Source: Paracidovorax konjaci
Lineage (GTDB): Bacteria; Pseudomonadota; Gammaproteobacteria; Burkholderiales; Burkholderiaceae_C
Length of the DNA stretch: 64,000 bases
Assembly (NCBI RefSeq): GCF_900112675.1
Contig: NZ_FOMQ01000001.1
Span: 248,001-312,000 of the forward strand
Direction: 5' to 3'
The stretch's first letter is position 1, and every line of letters starts with the position of its first letter. The position numbers and the translations under genes were made by a program. Shown one piece after another: positions 40,403 through 51,200 of this stretch. The notes beneath the pieces are model-generated. The model was given only the letters and a program-made list of their open reading frames with translations. It searched no databases and was not told the origin of the DNA.

Positions 40403-42109
40403 TCAGAGCGCCTGCATTTCCTTGTTCAACTGGCGCGGCGCGGCAGGTGCCAGCGGCGCCGTGCTTGCTGCGCCGGCCTGCGGCAGGGCAGGCTGGGCCA
40501 GGTCCGCCGGAACCTCCAGATAAGGCAGGTGCAGGGCCGTGCTGGTCGCGCGGCGGATCTCGTTCGTGAGCGCGGGGCTCGCGTTGATCTTGCGGCCATA
40601 CGATGGAACGATCTGCTGGAGGCGCGGCTTCCAGCCGGCATCGGTCATTTGCTGCGGGAAGGCCTTCGCCATCAGGTTCAGCATGATGTGGGGTGCGGTC
40701 GACGCGCCCGGCGAGGCGCCCATGAGCGCCGCGATCGTGCCGTCGCGGTCGGTCACGATTTCGGTGCCGAACTGCAGCACGGCCCCCTTCTGGGGGTCGC
40801 GCTTGATGACCTGCACGCGCTGGCCGGCCGTCACGAGCTTCCAATCCTCGCGCCGGGCGTTGGGGAAATACTCCAGCAGCACCTTGTGGCGGTCTTCGTC
40901 GGTCAGCTCGGCCTGCTGCACCAGGTACTTCACCAAGTCGAGGTTGTGGATGCCCACGCGCAGCATGCCGGCCAGGTTGTCGTGCGTCACGGACGCGAAC
41001 AGGTCGAACCACGAGCCGTGCTTGAGGAACTTCGTGGTGGCCAGCGCGAAGGGGCCGAAGAGCACCACGGGCTTGCCGTCCATGTTGCGCGCGTCCAGGT
41101 GGGGCACGGACATCGGCGGCGAGCCGGTCGAGGCGATGCCGTACGCCTTCACGTCGTGGCGTGCGGTGATGGCCGGATCTTCGATGGCGAGGAACTGCCC
41201 GCCGACCGGAAAGCCCGCATAGTCCTTCGACTCCGGGATGCCCGATGCCTGCAGCAGCTTGAGCGCCGCGCCGCCAGCACCCACGAAGACGAACCTGGCC
41301 TTGACGGTCTTTTCCTTGCCGCCATCGGCCAGCTGGGCCACGGTGACGTTCCAGGTCTTGTCGGCGTTCTGGCGCAGCGCGCGCACCTCGTGCTGCAGGC
41401 TCAGCGTGAAGTGGGGGTTCTTGCGCAGGCCTGCCATCAGCTGGTTGGTCACCGCGCCGTAGTTCACGTCGGTTCCCAGGGGCATGTAGGTGGCGGCCAC
41501 CTTCTGGCCCGGGTCGCGGCCTTCGATCATCACTGGGGCCCATTGGCGGATCTGCGCCTGGTCCTCCGAATACTGCATGCCGTAGAAGAGCGGGTTCTGC
41601 ACGAGCGCCGCGTGGCGCTTGCGCAGGTAGGCGATGTTGTCGTCGCCCCAAACGAAGCTCATGTGCGGAGTCGGGTTGATGAAGGTCCCGGGGGCCTGCA
41701 TGTTGCCGCGGCCGATCTGGTGCGCCCAGAACTGGCGTGACACCTCGAACTGCTCGGCGATTCCCACGGCCCGCACGGTCTCGATGGAGCCATCGGGCAG
41801 TTGCGGCGTGTAGTTCAGTTCGGCGAACCCCGAATGGCCCGTGCCTGCGTTGTTCCAGCCGTTGGAGCTTTCCAGGGCCACGCCGTCCAGGCGCTCGAAC
41901 ACCTGGATCTTCCAGTCGGGCTGCAATTCCTGCAGGTAGGTGGCGAGCGTGGTGCTCATGACGCCGGCACCGACCATCACCACGTCGATGGGCTGTTCGT
42001 TCTCGGCGGGGGGCACGGATCGGGGAAAGAGGGGCCAGTACAGGAACAGTACGGCCGCCAGAACCAGCGCCAGGACGGCGCCGAACAAGGCTTTGAGCGA
42101 CTTTTTCAT
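40403..42109 (-). CDS. mqo: Malate:quinone oxidoreductase
   Basis: Protein of 568 residues, longer than the roughly 500-550 of the family. It oxidises malate to oxaloacetate and passes electrons to quinone at the inner membrane. FAD motif [17 protein letters not shown] begins near residue 44; [20 protein letters not shown] and the C-terminal SYGRKIN region are typical. Unusual: an N-terminal hydrophobic segment ([22 protein letters not shown], residues 7-28) precedes the catalytic part, and the C-terminal 50 residues are an Ala/Pro-rich extension. MKKSLKALF at 42109 gives the clean membrane anchor, whereas the in-frame ATG at 42175 adds 22 residues. Confidence 0.93.
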   Translation of the reverse strand: MKKSLKALFGAVLALVLAAVLFLYWPLFPRSVPPAENEQPIDVVMVGAGVMSTTLATYLQELQPDWKIQVFERLDGVALESSNGWNNAGTGHSGFAELNYTPQLPDGSIETVRAVGIAEQFEVSRQFWAHQIGRGNMQAPGTFINPTPHMSFVWGDDNIAYLRKRHAALVQNPLFYGMQYSEDQAQIRQWAPVMIEGRDPGQKVAATYMPLGTDVNYGAVTNQLMAGLRKNPHFTLSLQHEVRALRQNADKTWNVTVAQLADGGKEKTVKARFVFVGAGGAALKLLQASGIPESKDYAGFPVGGQFLAIEDPAITARHDVKAYGIASTGSPPMSVPHLDARNMDGKPVVLFGPFALATTKFLKHGSWFDLFASVTHDNLAGMLRVGIHNLDLVKYLVQQAELTDEDRHKVLLEYFPNARREDWKLVTAGQRVQVIKRDPQKGAVLQFGTEIVTDRDGTIAALMGASPGASTAPHIMLNLMAKAFPQQMTDAGWKPRLQQIVPSYGRKINASPALTNEIRRATSTALHLPYLEVPADLAQPALPQAGAASTAPLAPAAPRQLNKEMQAL

Positions 42110-42437
42110 GGATCTCGACAACTGCGCGCGGAAAAAAGCCCGCAGGCTGTGCTGCAGGCTTGATGCGCTTATCAAAAAACTAGGATGTGCGAAAGCGGGA
42201 TTGTCCCACCAAAGCGAAAACCTTCCTGCAGATCAAGGTTCGCTTTCCCAGGCTGTGGTAGCCGGGGGGGCTCAGGTTGAGCGCATCCGAAAAAGCGGCC
42301 CAGGCAAGGCTGCGGATGCCAGAGAACGGGCGCAGAAACGAAAAAACCGCCCGAAGGCGGTTTCTCGTTTTTTGCTGACAGCGCACCCGTTGCAAACGGC
42401 GGACGGCGGGGCCGTCCGGGCTGTTGCCTGAAGAGGG
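42110..42437. other. 328-bp gap between mqo and rpsT
   Basis: Contains the mqo upstream region and the terminator at 42341-42377. No gene, RNA signature or repeat seen otherwise. Confidence 0.5.
42341..42377 (-). terminator. Rho-independent terminator after rpsT, possibly bidirectional
   Basis: AAACCGCC-CGAA-GGCGGTTT stem with AAAAAA on the left and CTCGTTTTTT on the right. Read on the minus strand it ends in a T-run 61-95 bases past the rpsT stop; the right-hand T-run would also stop plus-strand transcripts. Confidence 0.85.
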
Positions 42438-42737
42438 TCAGGCGGCCAGTGCCAGGGCTTTCACCTTGGCGGACAGGCGGCTCTTGTCGCGAGCAGCCTT
42501 GTTCTTGTGGAAGATGCCCTTGTCGGCGATGGTGTCGACAACGGATTGCATCTTCGCGAACAGTTCGGTGGCCTTCGTCTTGTCGCCGGCCACAACGGCC
42601 TTCTCGACGTTCTTGACGGCGGTACGGTACTTGGAACGCAGCGAGGTGTTGGCTGCGTTCAGCTTCACGTCCTGGCGCGCGCGCTTGCGGCCGGAGGCGA
42701 GGCGGGGGTTCTTTTTCTTGGGCTTGGCAGATGCCAT
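42438..42737 (-). CDS. rpsT: 30S ribosomal protein S20
   Basis: Protein of 99 residues, slightly longer than the 87 of Escherichia coli. It binds 16S rRNA early in 30S assembly. Sequence features: [52 protein letters not shown]. Unambiguous. Its RBS (TAAGGAAATT) lies just before the start, and a terminator follows. Divergent from murJ. Confidence 0.98.
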   Translation of the reverse strand: MASAKPKKKNPRLASGRKRARQDVKLNAANTSLRSKYRTAVKNVEKAVVAGDKTKATELFAKMQSVVDTIADKGIFHKNKAARDKSRLSAKVKALALAA

Positions 42738-42864
42738 GGTAATTTCCTTAGGTGTCTGAGGATGATGTCAGCAAAGCCGGCGATTATAGCCCAGGCTTGC
42801 GGGCGGCTCTCTACCCCGGGCGTCGCCCGCGCGGGCGCGCATGCGCAGCGCATACACTCCCGCC

Positions 42865-44430
42865 GTGTCACTGTTCAAAGCCGCCTCCACCGTCTCCCTG
42901 CTGACCCTGGCTTCCCGCGTGACGGGCCTCGCGCGCGATCTGCTGATGGCGTCGATGTTCGGGGCCTCGGCGCTGACCGATGCGTTCAACATCGCGTTCC
43001 GCATCCCCAACCTGTTCCGCCGTCTTTTCGCGGAGGGCGCTTTCAGCCAGGCGTTCGTGCCCGTGCTGGCCGGGCACAAGGCCCAGCAGGGCGAAGAGGC
43101 CACGCGGGCCCTGATCGCGAACGTGGCCACGGCGCTCTTCTGGGTGCTGCTGGCGACCTGCCTCGCCGGTGTGCTCGGGGCGCCCGCACTGGTGTGGCTG
43201 CTGGCAAGCGGCCTGCGGCAGAGCGCCGACGGCTATGACGCCGCCGTGCTGATGACGCGCTGGATGTTCCCCTACATCGGTTTCATGTCGCTGGTGGCGC
43301 TCTCCGCCGGGGTGCTCAACACCTGGAAGCGCTTCGCCGTGCCGGCCGCCACGCCCGTGCTGCTGAACCTCTGCATGATCCTGGCCGCATGGCTCGGTGC
43401 GCCGCAGTTCGCCGCGCGCGGCATCGAGCCGATCTATGCGATGGCCGGTGGCGTGATGCTCGGCGGCATCGCGCAGCTCGCCGTGCAACTGCCCGCCCTC
43501 TACCGCCTGCGGCTGCTGCCGCGCATCGGCATCACGCCCTCGGCCGTGGCGGATGCCTGGCGCGACCCTGGCGTGCGCCGCATCCTCACGCTCATGGGCC
43601 CGGCGCTGCTGGGCGTGGGGGTGGCGCAGATCTCGCTGATGATCAATACGCAGATCGCCTCGTACCTCGCGCCGGGCAGCGTCACGTGGCTCTTCTACGC
43701 CGACCGGCTCATGGAGTTTCCGACCTCGCTGCTGGGCGTGGCGCTGGGCGTGGTGCTCACACCGCAACTGGCCGCGGCCCGTGCGGCCGCCGATGCCGAG
43801 CGCTATTCGGCCATGCTGGACTGGGGCCTGCGCATCGTGGTGCTGCTGTCGGTGCCCTGCGCGGTGGGCCTGCTCACGTTCGCGCAGCCGCTCGTGGCCA
43901 CGCTGTTCCACCATGGTGCACTGCACGATGGCGATGTGGGGCAGATCGCGCTGGCCCTGGCGGGCTACGGCGTGGGCTTGGTCGGGCTGGTGGCGATCAA
44001 GGTGCTGGCCCCCGGCTACTACGCCAGCCAGGACATCCGCACGCCCGTGCGCATCGCCGTCGTGGTGCTGGTCATCACGCAGGGGCTCAACGCCGTGCTC
44101 GTGCCGCTGCTGGACCACGCCGGCCTGGCGCTGTCGATCGGCCTCGGGGCGCTGGTGAATGCACTCTGGTTGCTGCTGGGGCTCCTGCGGCGCGGCAGTT
44201 TCCGGCCGCAGCCCGGGTGGGGACGGCTGCTGCTGCAGGTGGTGGCCGCCAGCGCGCTGCTGGCGATCTTCCTGATCTGGGGCTCCCGGCATTTCGACTG
44301 GATCGCGCTGCGCGCCCATGAGGCGCAGCGTGCGGGCTGGCTCGCGCTGCTGCTGCTGGGCGGCGTGGCGTTGTATTTCGGCGCGCTCTGGGCGGCGGGC
44401 CTGAAACTGCGCCAGTTGCTGCGCCGCTGA
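42865..44430 (+). CDS. murJ: Lipid II flippase
   Basis: Protein of 521 residues with about 14 hydrophobic helices. It flips lipid II to the periplasmic side for peptidoglycan synthesis. The conserved start SLFKAASTVSLLTLASRVTG with RDLLMASMFGAS and AFRIPNLFRRLFAEGAF (essential Arg residues) is intact. I use the GTG at 42865; TACACT lies at 42853-42858, six bases before it, consistent with a leaderless transcript. The ATG at 42841 would place that -10 inside the gene. Followed by the SirB1-type gene. Confidence 0.93.
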   Translation: MSLFKAASTVSLLTLASRVTGLARDLLMASMFGASALTDAFNIAFRIPNLFRRLFAEGAFSQAFVPVLAGHKAQQGEEATRALIANVATALFWVLLATCLAGVLGAPALVWLLASGLRQSADGYDAAVLMTRWMFPYIGFMSLVALSAGVLNTWKRFAVPAATPVLLNLCMILAAWLGAPQFAARGIEPIYAMAGGVMLGGIAQLAVQLPALYRLRLLPRIGITPSAVADAWRDPGVRRILTLMGPALLGVGVAQISLMINTQIASYLAPGSVTWLFYADRLMEFPTSLLGVALGVVLTPQLAAARAAADAERYSAMLDWGLRIVVLLSVPCAVGLLTFAQPLVATLFHHGALHDGDVGQIALALAGYGVGLVGLVAIKVLAPGYYASQDIRTPVRIAVVVLVITQGLNAVLVPLLDHAGLALSIGLGALVNALWLLLGLLRRGSFRPQPGWGRLLLQVVAASALLAIFLIWGSRHFDWIALRAHEAQRAGWLALLLLGGVALYFGALWAAGLKLRQLLRR

Positions 44431-44502
44431 GGCCGCCGGGCCGAGGGCTCACGGCCCGGCCCGCCGTTTGCACCTTTTCCCCTTGCGCGGAATGCCGCGC
44501 GC

Positions 44503-44532
44503 TTGACGCCCCCCGGCGCCCGCCCGTACAAC
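44503..44532 (+). promoter_or_regulatory. Sigma-70-like promoter of the SirB1-type gene
   Basis: TTGACG (44503-44508), an 18-bp spacer and TACAAC (44527-44532), then 7 bases to the ATG at 44540. The spacing puts the likely transcription start at or next to the ATG, so the transcript would be leaderless. No RBS is present. Confidence 0.6.
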
Positions 44533-44539
44533 CCCAAGC

Positions 44540-45391
44540 ATGGTTCTGAGCTATTCCCTCCCCACGCCGCTCGAATACTTCGCCGCCCTCGTGCAGAGCG
44601 ACGAGCAGTTTCCGCTCCTGGAGGCGGCCGCCTGCATCGCCCACGACGAATACCCCGATTTCGATGTCCAGCAACTGCTGGGCGACATCGACCAGCTGCT
44701 GGCCCGCGTGCGCCGGCGGTTGCCGGAGGATGCGTCTTCGCTGCAGCGGCTGCGGTCGCTCAACCAGTTCTTCTTCCACGACCTGGGTTTCGGCGGCAAC
44801 GTCAACAACTACTACGACCCCGACAACAGCTACCTGAACGCGGTGCTGCGCACGCGCCGCGGCATTCCGATCTCGCTGGCCATCCTCTGGATGGAGCTGG
44901 CCCAGGGCCTCGGGCTGCATGTGCGCGGGATTTCGTTTCCCGGCCATTTCATGGTCAAGGTGCTGCTGCCGCGCGGGCAGGTGGTGCTGGACCCGACCAC
45001 GGGCCAATCGCTTTCCCGCGAGGAGCTGGCCGAGCGGCTGGAGCCCTTCAAGCGGCGCAGCGGGCTGGTGGACGATTTCGAGGTGCCGCTGGGGCTGTAC
45101 CTGCAGGCCGCGCCCGCGCGCGAGGTGATCGCCCGCATGCTGCGCAACTTGAAGGAGATCCACCGTTCCCAGCAGGATTGGGTGCGGCTGGCGGCCGTGC
45201 AGGAACGCCTCGTGCTGCTGCTGCCCGATGCCTGGGGCGAATGGCGGGACCGCGGCCTCGCGCGGGCCGAGCTGGGCCATGCCGACGGCGCGGTGGCGGA
45301 CCTCGAAACCTACCTGGCCCACGCCGAGGATGCGCTCGACGTCGAGGCCATCTCCGCCCGCCTGGACCAGTTGCGCCGCGCCAACCACTGA
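44540..45391 (+). CDS. SirB1 family transglutaminase-like/TPR protein
   Basis: Protein of 283 residues. Central transglutaminase-like motif: LRTRRGIPISLAILWMELA, FPGHFMVKV and VLDPTTGQSLS; the C-terminal part has TPR-like helices (WVRLAAVQERLVLLLP, LARAELGHADGAVADLETYL). The family (SirB1/YchA) is widespread with no firm biochemical role. The typical catalytic Cys of transglutaminases is not seen at the usual place (Ser in ISLA), as in other SirB1 proteins. It stands between murJ and queF. Confidence 0.88.
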   Translation: MVLSYSLPTPLEYFAALVQSDEQFPLLEAAACIAHDEYPDFDVQQLLGDIDQLLARVRRRLPEDASSLQRLRSLNQFFFHDLGFGGNVNNYYDPDNSYLNAVLRTRRGIPISLAILWMELAQGLGLHVRGISFPGHFMVKVLLPRGQVVLDPTTGQSLSREELAERLEPFKRRSGLVDDFEVPLGLYLQAAPAREVIARMLRNLKEIHRSQQDWVRLAAVQERLVLLLPDAWGEWRDRGLARAELGHADGAVADLETYLAHAEDALDVEAISARLDQLRRANH

Positions 45392-45475
45392 CGCGCGCCC
45401 CATCGCGCACCGCCGCCAGTTCCCACGGCCCCGGATGCGGCCGCAGCGCCGTAAAGGAGCGGCCCGACGTGCTTC

Positions 45476-46321
45476 CTACTGCCGCGCCGTGCGGGTGTTC
45501 GGCGGCAGCGCCTGCGGATGGCTGGTGCGCAGCGGGTTGATGTCCAGGCCGCCGCGGCGCGTGTAGCGCGCGTAGACGGACAGCTTGATCGGCCGGCAGC
45601 GCGTCCACACGTCCATGAAGATGCGCTCCACGCATTGCTCGTGGAATTCGTTGTGATTGCGAAAGCTCACGAGGTACTGCAGCAGCCCCGCCTGGTCGAT
45701 CTGCGCGCCGCTGTACTGGATGCGCACGCTGCCCCAATCGGGCTGTCCGGTCACGAGACAGTTGCTCTTGAGCAGATGGCTCGTGAGCGTTTCGGTGACG
45801 GGCGCCTCGCCCTGGCTGGCCTGCAGCAGCTCGGGCGCCGGGGTGTACCGATCGCATTCCACGTCCAGCCGGTCCAGCAGCAGGCCGTCGAGTTCATGCA
45901 CCGGCTCGCGGTCGAACATCTCGGGCAGCACGAGCTTCACACCCACGGTGGACGGCCGGTCCGCGCCGCGCCACGCGGCTTCGCTCACGTCCGCGCGGAT
46001 GCGGGCCTGCACCTCGGCGGCATCGGCGAAACGGGTGTTGTTGAAGCTGTTGAGGTAGAGCTTGAACGACTTGCTCTCCACGATGTTCGGCGTCTCGCAC
46101 GGCACGGTGACGTGCGCGATCGCCACCTGCGGCTTGCCGCGCAGGTTCAGCCACGACAGCTCGAAGGCGGTCCAGAGGTCCGCGCCGAAGAAGGGCGGCG
46201 CGCCGGTGACGCCGATCTCGTCGCGCTTGGGCTGGCGGGGCAGGGGGTAGAGCAGGGAGGCGTCGTACTGGTCCGCATAGGCGGAGGCGCGGCCCAGTTG
46301 CGACTGGTCGGGGGAGTTCAT
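45476..46321 (-). CDS. queF: NADPH-dependent 7-cyano-7-deazaguanine reductase
   Basis: Protein of 281 residues, the long two-domain YqcD form. It reduces preQ0 to preQ1 in queuosine synthesis. Catalytic Cys188 lies in [16 protein letters not shown], and the NADPH motif is [18 protein letters not shown]-terminal half contains [14 protein letters not shown]. Complete and standard. No other queuosine genes are present in the window. Confidence 0.96.
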   Translation of the reverse strand: MNSPDQSQLGRASAYADQYDASLLYPLPRQPKRDEIGVTGAPPFFGADLWTAFELSWLNLRGKPQVAIAHVTVPCETPNIVESKSFKLYLNSFNNTRFADAAEVQARIRADVSEAAWRGADRPSTVGVKLVLPEMFDREPVHELDGLLLDRLDVECDRYTPAPELLQASQGEAPVTETLTSHLLKSNCLVTGQPDWGSVRIQYSGAQIDQAGLLQYLVSFRNHNEFHEQCVERIFMDVWTRCRPIKLSVYARYTRRGGLDINPLRTSHPQALPPNTRTARQ

Positions 46322-46339
46322 GGCGTGGCTCTGGATCTG

Positions 46340-46400
46340 TTTGCTATGTTATTGATAGCAATCTTTTGAATGGATACGGCGGCATGGAGGCGATTTCATT
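46340..46400 (+). repeat. Dispersed stem-loop repeat, copy C
   Basis: TTGCTAT (46341-46347) and ATAGCAA (46355-46361) form a 7-bp stem, followed by TTGAATGGATACGGCGGCAT and GGAGGCGATTTCA. Lies between queF and the 2OG oxygenase gene, whose stop codon (46396-46398) is in its tail. Confidence 0.82.
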
Positions 46401-47292
46401 CAAACCGCCGTTCGCGCAGCCATTTCGTGGCGATCCACTTGTCGCCTGCGACGACCGGTGCGCCGCCATGCAGCGTGCGGGTGGAGGGGTGCGGGCGCTC
46501 GTAGCTGAAGAACACCGCATTGCCCCGGCGCGGAGCCACCTCCAGGTGCACGTCGGGGAAAGTGGTGCCGCCGCCCTTTTCGGGGTTGTTGAGGTAGACG
46601 ACGAGCGTGGCCACGCGCTGGCCGCCGCGGCGCAGGATCGTGGGCGTGCCCGGCTCGGCGGGATCGAAGTAGTCGTAGTGCGGCTTGTATTCGGCGCCGG
46701 GGCGGTAGTGCAGCACCTGCAGGCCCTCGCCGTTCTCCAGCGGCCAGTTCACGAGCCGCGCGATGCGTTCTTCGAGCCGGGCCACCACCGGGTCTTCCCC
46801 GCGCTGGAAGAACATGCCGTTGCTGGTGCGGTCATCGTTGACTTCCTCGCCGCCCGTGCGCGTGGCGACGGTCAGCGAGCGCGCCATGCGCGGCTCTGCG
46901 GCGGCGATCAGGGCATCGCATTCCTCGTCGGAGAGCAGGTTGCCGAACAGCACCACGCGCGGCTGCGCCATGGCCATCAGCACCTCCACCTGGCGATCCC
47001 CCACGTCGATGAACCCGGGGGCGTCGGCCAGATCGGGTTCGGGCACGCGGGAGGCGGGCGGCTGGCCCTGCTGCACGGCGAGGGTTTCCAGCTGCTCGCG
47101 CAGCACGTGCTCCATCGCGTGCGTGGCCACGTCCTCGTTCCAGCCGGCGTCGAGCATGGACTGCAGCACGGCAGGCGCCTCGAAGCCGGCCTGGGCCTGC
47201 GCGATGATCCACGCCCGGAGATCGGGCGTGATGGACTGGGAGAGTGCGGCGCCCGTGTCGGCGCGCGCGGGCGAGGAGCGGGAAGCGGACAT
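46396..47292 (-). CDS. 2OG-Fe(II) oxygenase, prolyl-4-hydroxylase-like
   Basis: Protein of 298 residues. The C-terminal 190 residues are a double-stranded beta-helix with HYDYFDP (iron His and Asp), STRTLHGGAPV (second iron His) and GDKWIATKW (2-oxoglutarate Lys). The first 90 residues are a separate helical segment (WIIAQAQAGFEAPAVLQSML). It resembles bacterial P4H-like enzymes; the substrate protein is unknown. Start 47292 (MSASRSS) is chosen because upstream in-frame residues are low-complexity. Between queF and yaaA on the same strand. Confidence 0.87.
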   Translation of the reverse strand: MSASRSSPARADTGAALSQSITPDLRAWIIAQAQAGFEAPAVLQSMLDAGWNEDVATHAMEHVLREQLETLAVQQGQPPASRVPEPDLADAPGFIDVGDRQVEVLMAMAQPRVVLFGNLLSDEECDALIAAAEPRMARSLTVATRTGGEEVNDDRTSNGMFFQRGEDPVVARLEERIARLVNWPLENGEGLQVLHYRPGAEYKPHYDYFDPAEPGTPTILRRGGQRVATLVVYLNNPEKGGGTTFPDVHLEVAPRRGNAVFFSYERPHPSTRTLHGGAPVVAGDKWIATKWLRERRFE

Positions 47293-47400
47293 GGTGTTCG
47301 GTCGGGGAATGGAAAAAACGGGGAGCGGGACCGGCGGAAGACCGGGGACGTTAACGCCCGCGGCAAACACGCCTTCCCCGTGCGGTCTTTCAGGCGGCGG

Positions 47401-48180
47401 TCATGGCGCGGCCTTGCGGCGGAAGACGAGCCGGTCGGGCGCGGAGGCGGCCGCGGCGAACGCATAGCCTTCGAGGTCGAACCCTTCGAGCTGGCGCGGC
47501 GTGAGCACGCGCTTTTGGATGGCATAGCGCGCCATGAGGCCGCGCGCCCGCTTCGCGTGGAAGCTGATGATCTTGTAGCGGTCGCCCTTCCAGTCCTCGA
47601 ACACGCATTCGATCACGCGGGCTTTCAGCACGCCCGTGTCCACCGATTTGAAGTATTCCTGCGAGGCGAGGTTGACCACCACCGGCGTCGCGTCGGCCGC
47701 GAGGCGCCGGTTCAGGTGGTCGGCGATGCGCGCGCCCCAGAAACGGTAGAGGTTGGCGCCAGCCTCGGTGGCCAGCCGCGTGCCCATTTCCAGGCGGTAG
47801 GGCTGCATGCGGTCCAGCGGGCGCAGCACGCCGTAGAGGCCGCTCAGGATCGCCACGTGGTCCTGGGCCCACTGCAGGTCTTCGGTGCCCAGCGCGCGCG
47901 CCTGCAGGCCCTCGTAGACGTCGCCGTTGAAGGCGAAGAGCGCCTGGCGGGCGTTGGAGGCGGTGAACCGGGGCGACCAGGCGGCATAGCGCGCCACGTT
48001 CAGGCCCGCGAGCGTGTCGCTGAGGTCCATCAAGGACGCGATGTCCTGGGGCGATTTCTCGCGCAGCACCTCGATGAGGCGTGTGGACTCGGGGATGAAC
48101 GGCGGGAGCGTGTGCGGCAGCCCCGCAGGCAGGGGCGTGTCGTAGTCGAGGGACTTGGCGGGAGACAGCAGGAACAGCAT
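47401..48180 (-). CDS. yaaA: YaaA family peroxide stress protein
   Basis: Protein of 259 residues, full length for UPF0246/YaaA. Motifs [13 protein letters not shown] at the start, [32 protein letters not shown] and [16 protein letters not shown]. In Escherichia coli it lowers intracellular iron under peroxide stress and has DNA-binding activity. No OxyR site was recognised upstream. Confidence 0.94.
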   Translation of the reverse strand: MLFLLSPAKSLDYDTPLPAGLPHTLPPFIPESTRLIEVLREKSPQDIASLMDLSDTLAGLNVARYAAWSPRFTASNARQALFAFNGDVYEGLQARALGTEDLQWAQDHVAILSGLYGVLRPLDRMQPYRLEMGTRLATEAGANLYRFWGARIADHLNRRLAADATPVVVNLASQEYFKSVDTGVLKARVIECVFEDWKGDRYKIISFHAKRARGLMARYAIQKRVLTPRQLEGFDLEGYAFAAAASAPDRLVFRRKAAP

Positions 48181-48298
48181 CGGCGCGGATCCTCGGAAAG
48201 GTACGGAGCGAGCGGGCGGAAGAACCGGCGCAGGCAGGGCGGAAATGGCGACGGCGGCACCGCGCGATTGCGGTGCCGCCGTCAGCCGGTGCGGTCCG

Positions 48299-51200
48299 TC
48301 AGGCGGCGGACGAAGGCGGCTGCTGTTGCTGCTCGAACGGCAGCTTCAGGTCGCGCAGGTCGCGCCGCGTCTCCACCAGCACCAGCGGGCCCTCATCCAG
48401 AACGACCACCGGGGGCCGTTCGCGCGGCACGTGCACCGGGCGGGGTTCGGCGGCGATCGCTGCCTGCGCGGCGGCGATCTTTCCGGCGTCCGAATTCACC
48501 CACTGCAGGCCGGAGTGCTCTGCGATGCGGTTCAGGTCATCCACGGGAAGCGTGAACGCCTGGACGCGTGGCAGGCCCGGTGCCGGCACGGCCGCTGCGG
48601 CCGGTGCCGGTGCCGGGGCTGGCACCGCGACCGCGGCAGGCGCGGGCTCGATGGCTGCCTGCGCGGCCGGTGCCACGGCAGCCGGGACGGCAGGCGCTGG
48701 GGCCGGGACCGGGGCTGGAGCGGGCGACGCAGGGGCGACCGCATCCAGCACGGGGGCCGGCACCTCGGGCACCGCGGCCACCTCCGCCGCTGCAGGTGCT
48801 GCAGCCGGAGCGTTGCCGCCCTGGCTGAAGTAGCTGCGGCGTGGCGAGTCCTGCGCGGCATCGCCGTCTTCCGTGGAATTCACGGAGCGGGCGGGTGCAT
48901 CGCCGGCCTGCGCGGCTTCGGCCTCGAAGCCTTCGCGCGGAGCACGGTCGCCACCACGCTCGCGGCGGTCGCGGCCGTAGCGGTCGCGAGACCGGCGCTG
49001 GCGCGGCTCCTCGCCGGGTGCGCCTTCGGCCGGGGCGGGGGCATCGCCCAGGGTCAGGTCGAGATCGGGCAGCGACGCCAGCGGAGAGGTGTCGACGAAT
49101 TCGGCCTGCGCCTCTTCGCCCCGCGGAGCGCGCTCACCGCGCTCGCGGCGTTCACCACCCCGTTCGCGGCGCTCGCCGCCCCGGTCACGGCGTTCGCCGT
49201 TGCGCGGGCCGCGGTCGCCACGCTCCTGCGGGGCATTCGCGGCATCGCCGGCCAGCGACACCTCGGCAGCGCCGGGTGCTGCACCTGCATCGACGCCCAG
49301 GGGCTGCTGGCGCTGCGGATCCAGGGCGTCACGGCGTTCGCGGCCCCGTCCGTTTTCACGGCCTTCGCGGCCCTCACCGCGGCCTTCGCCACGGCCATTG
49401 CCATTGCGCTGCGCCGGCTCGCCCTCGCCGCGGGGAGCGAAGTCGCGTCCGCCGTCGCGCGGGGTGTCGCGGCCGTGCTCGCGGCCGCTCTCGCGATCGC
49501 GGTCCCGGCCCGGGCGGCCCTCACGGCCCTCGCGGCCTTCACCCTCGCGCGGGCCCCGGGCGTTGCGGGCGGCTTCGCCGTCCGGGCGCTCGGCGCGCTC
49601 GCCACGGTCTCCGCGCTCGCCGCGGCGGCCGCCACGGCCTTCGCCGGTGCCGTTCTCGCGCTGTCCATCGCGGCCACCGCCGCCGCTGCCGTTGCGTTCG
49701 CCACGGCGGCCGCCACGGCCGTCGCGGCCATCACGCCGGCCTTCGCGCGGTGCATCGGCGGCGGGGGGCGGAGCGGGTGCGGCCACGGGTGCGGGCGCGG
49801 GCTGCGGTCCGAAGCCGAACAGGCTCTTGAGCCAGGCGAAGAAGCCCTGCTCCACGGGTGCTGCGGGGGCGGGTGCCGGCGCGGGTGCCGGCGCCGCGGC
49901 GGGCGCGGCGCTGGCTGCGGCGCCTGCACGGGAGCCTGCTGCAGTACGGGGCGACTCGGGCCGCGGCTCGGCCACGGGCGCGGGCGCGTCGGGCAGCACG
50001 CCCTTGATCACCGGGGTCTGCTTGTTGGTGGGTTCCTGCGAGCGGCGGGTGACGGTCGTGGGGTCTTCCAGTTCCTCGGCCAGCTTGTAGCTGGCCGCGA
50101 TGTGGTCCAGGCGCGGATCGTCGTGCTTGAGGCGCTCCAGCTTGTACTTCGGCGTTTCCATGGTCTTGTTGGGAACCATGAGCACGCTCACGCGCTGCTT
50201 GAGTTCGATCTTGGCGATCTCGGTGCGCTTCTCGTTGAGCAGGAACGACGCCACTTCCACCGGCACCTGGCAGTGCACGGCGGCGGTGTTGTCCTTCATG
50301 GACTCTTCCTGGATCATGCGCAGGATCTGCAGCGAGAAGCCTTCCGTGTCGCGCACGTGGCCCGTGCCGTCGCAGCGCGGGCAGCGGATGTGCGCGCCTT
50401 CGCTCAGCGAGGGCTTGAGGCGCTGGCGGCTCATTTCCATGAGGCCGAACTTGCTGATGGTGCCGAACTGCACGCGTGCGCGGTCCTGGCGCAGCGCGTC
50501 GCGCAGGCGGTTCTCGACTTCGCGGCGGTTCTTCGACTCTTCCATGTCGATGAAGTCGATCACGAGCAGGCCGCCCAGGTCGCGCAGGCGCATCTGGCGT
50601 GCGACCTCGTCGGCGGCCTCGAGGTTGGTGCGCGTGGCGGTTTCCTCGATGTCGCCGCCCTTGATGGCGCGTGCGGAGTTCACGTCCACCGACACCAGTG
50701 CTTCGGTGTGGTCGATCACGATGGCGCCGCCGCTGGGCAGCTGCACCGTGCGCGCATAGGCGGACTCGATCTGGTGCTCGATCTGGAAGCGGCTGAACAG
50801 GGCCGCGTCGTCGCGGTAGCGCTTCACCTTGGCGGCATGCTCGGGCATGACGTGCGCCATGAACTGGTGCGCCTGCTCGTAGATGTCATCGGTGTCGATG
50901 AGGATGTCGCCGATGTCGTTGTTGAAGTAATCGCGGATCGCGCGGATCACCAGCGACGACTCCTGGTAGATCAGGAAGGCACCCTTGCCGCCCTTGGCCG
51001 CGCCGTCGATCGCGGTCCAGAGCTTGAGCAGGTAGTTCAGGTCCCATTGCAGCTCGGGCGCCGTGCGGCCGATGCCGGCGGTGCGCGCGATGATGCTCAT
51101 CCCCTTGGGGTATTCGAGCTGGTCCATCGCTTCCTTGAGTTCGGCCCGGTCCTCGCCTTCGATCCGGCGGGAAACACCGCCGCCGCGCGGGTTGTTGGGC

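Noticed and set aside
49100-49740. Evenly repeated units in rne suggested a CRISPR-like or tandem-repeat array.
   Set aside because: The repeats have no unique spacers, lie in frame in rne and encode Gly-Glu-Arg-Arg units.
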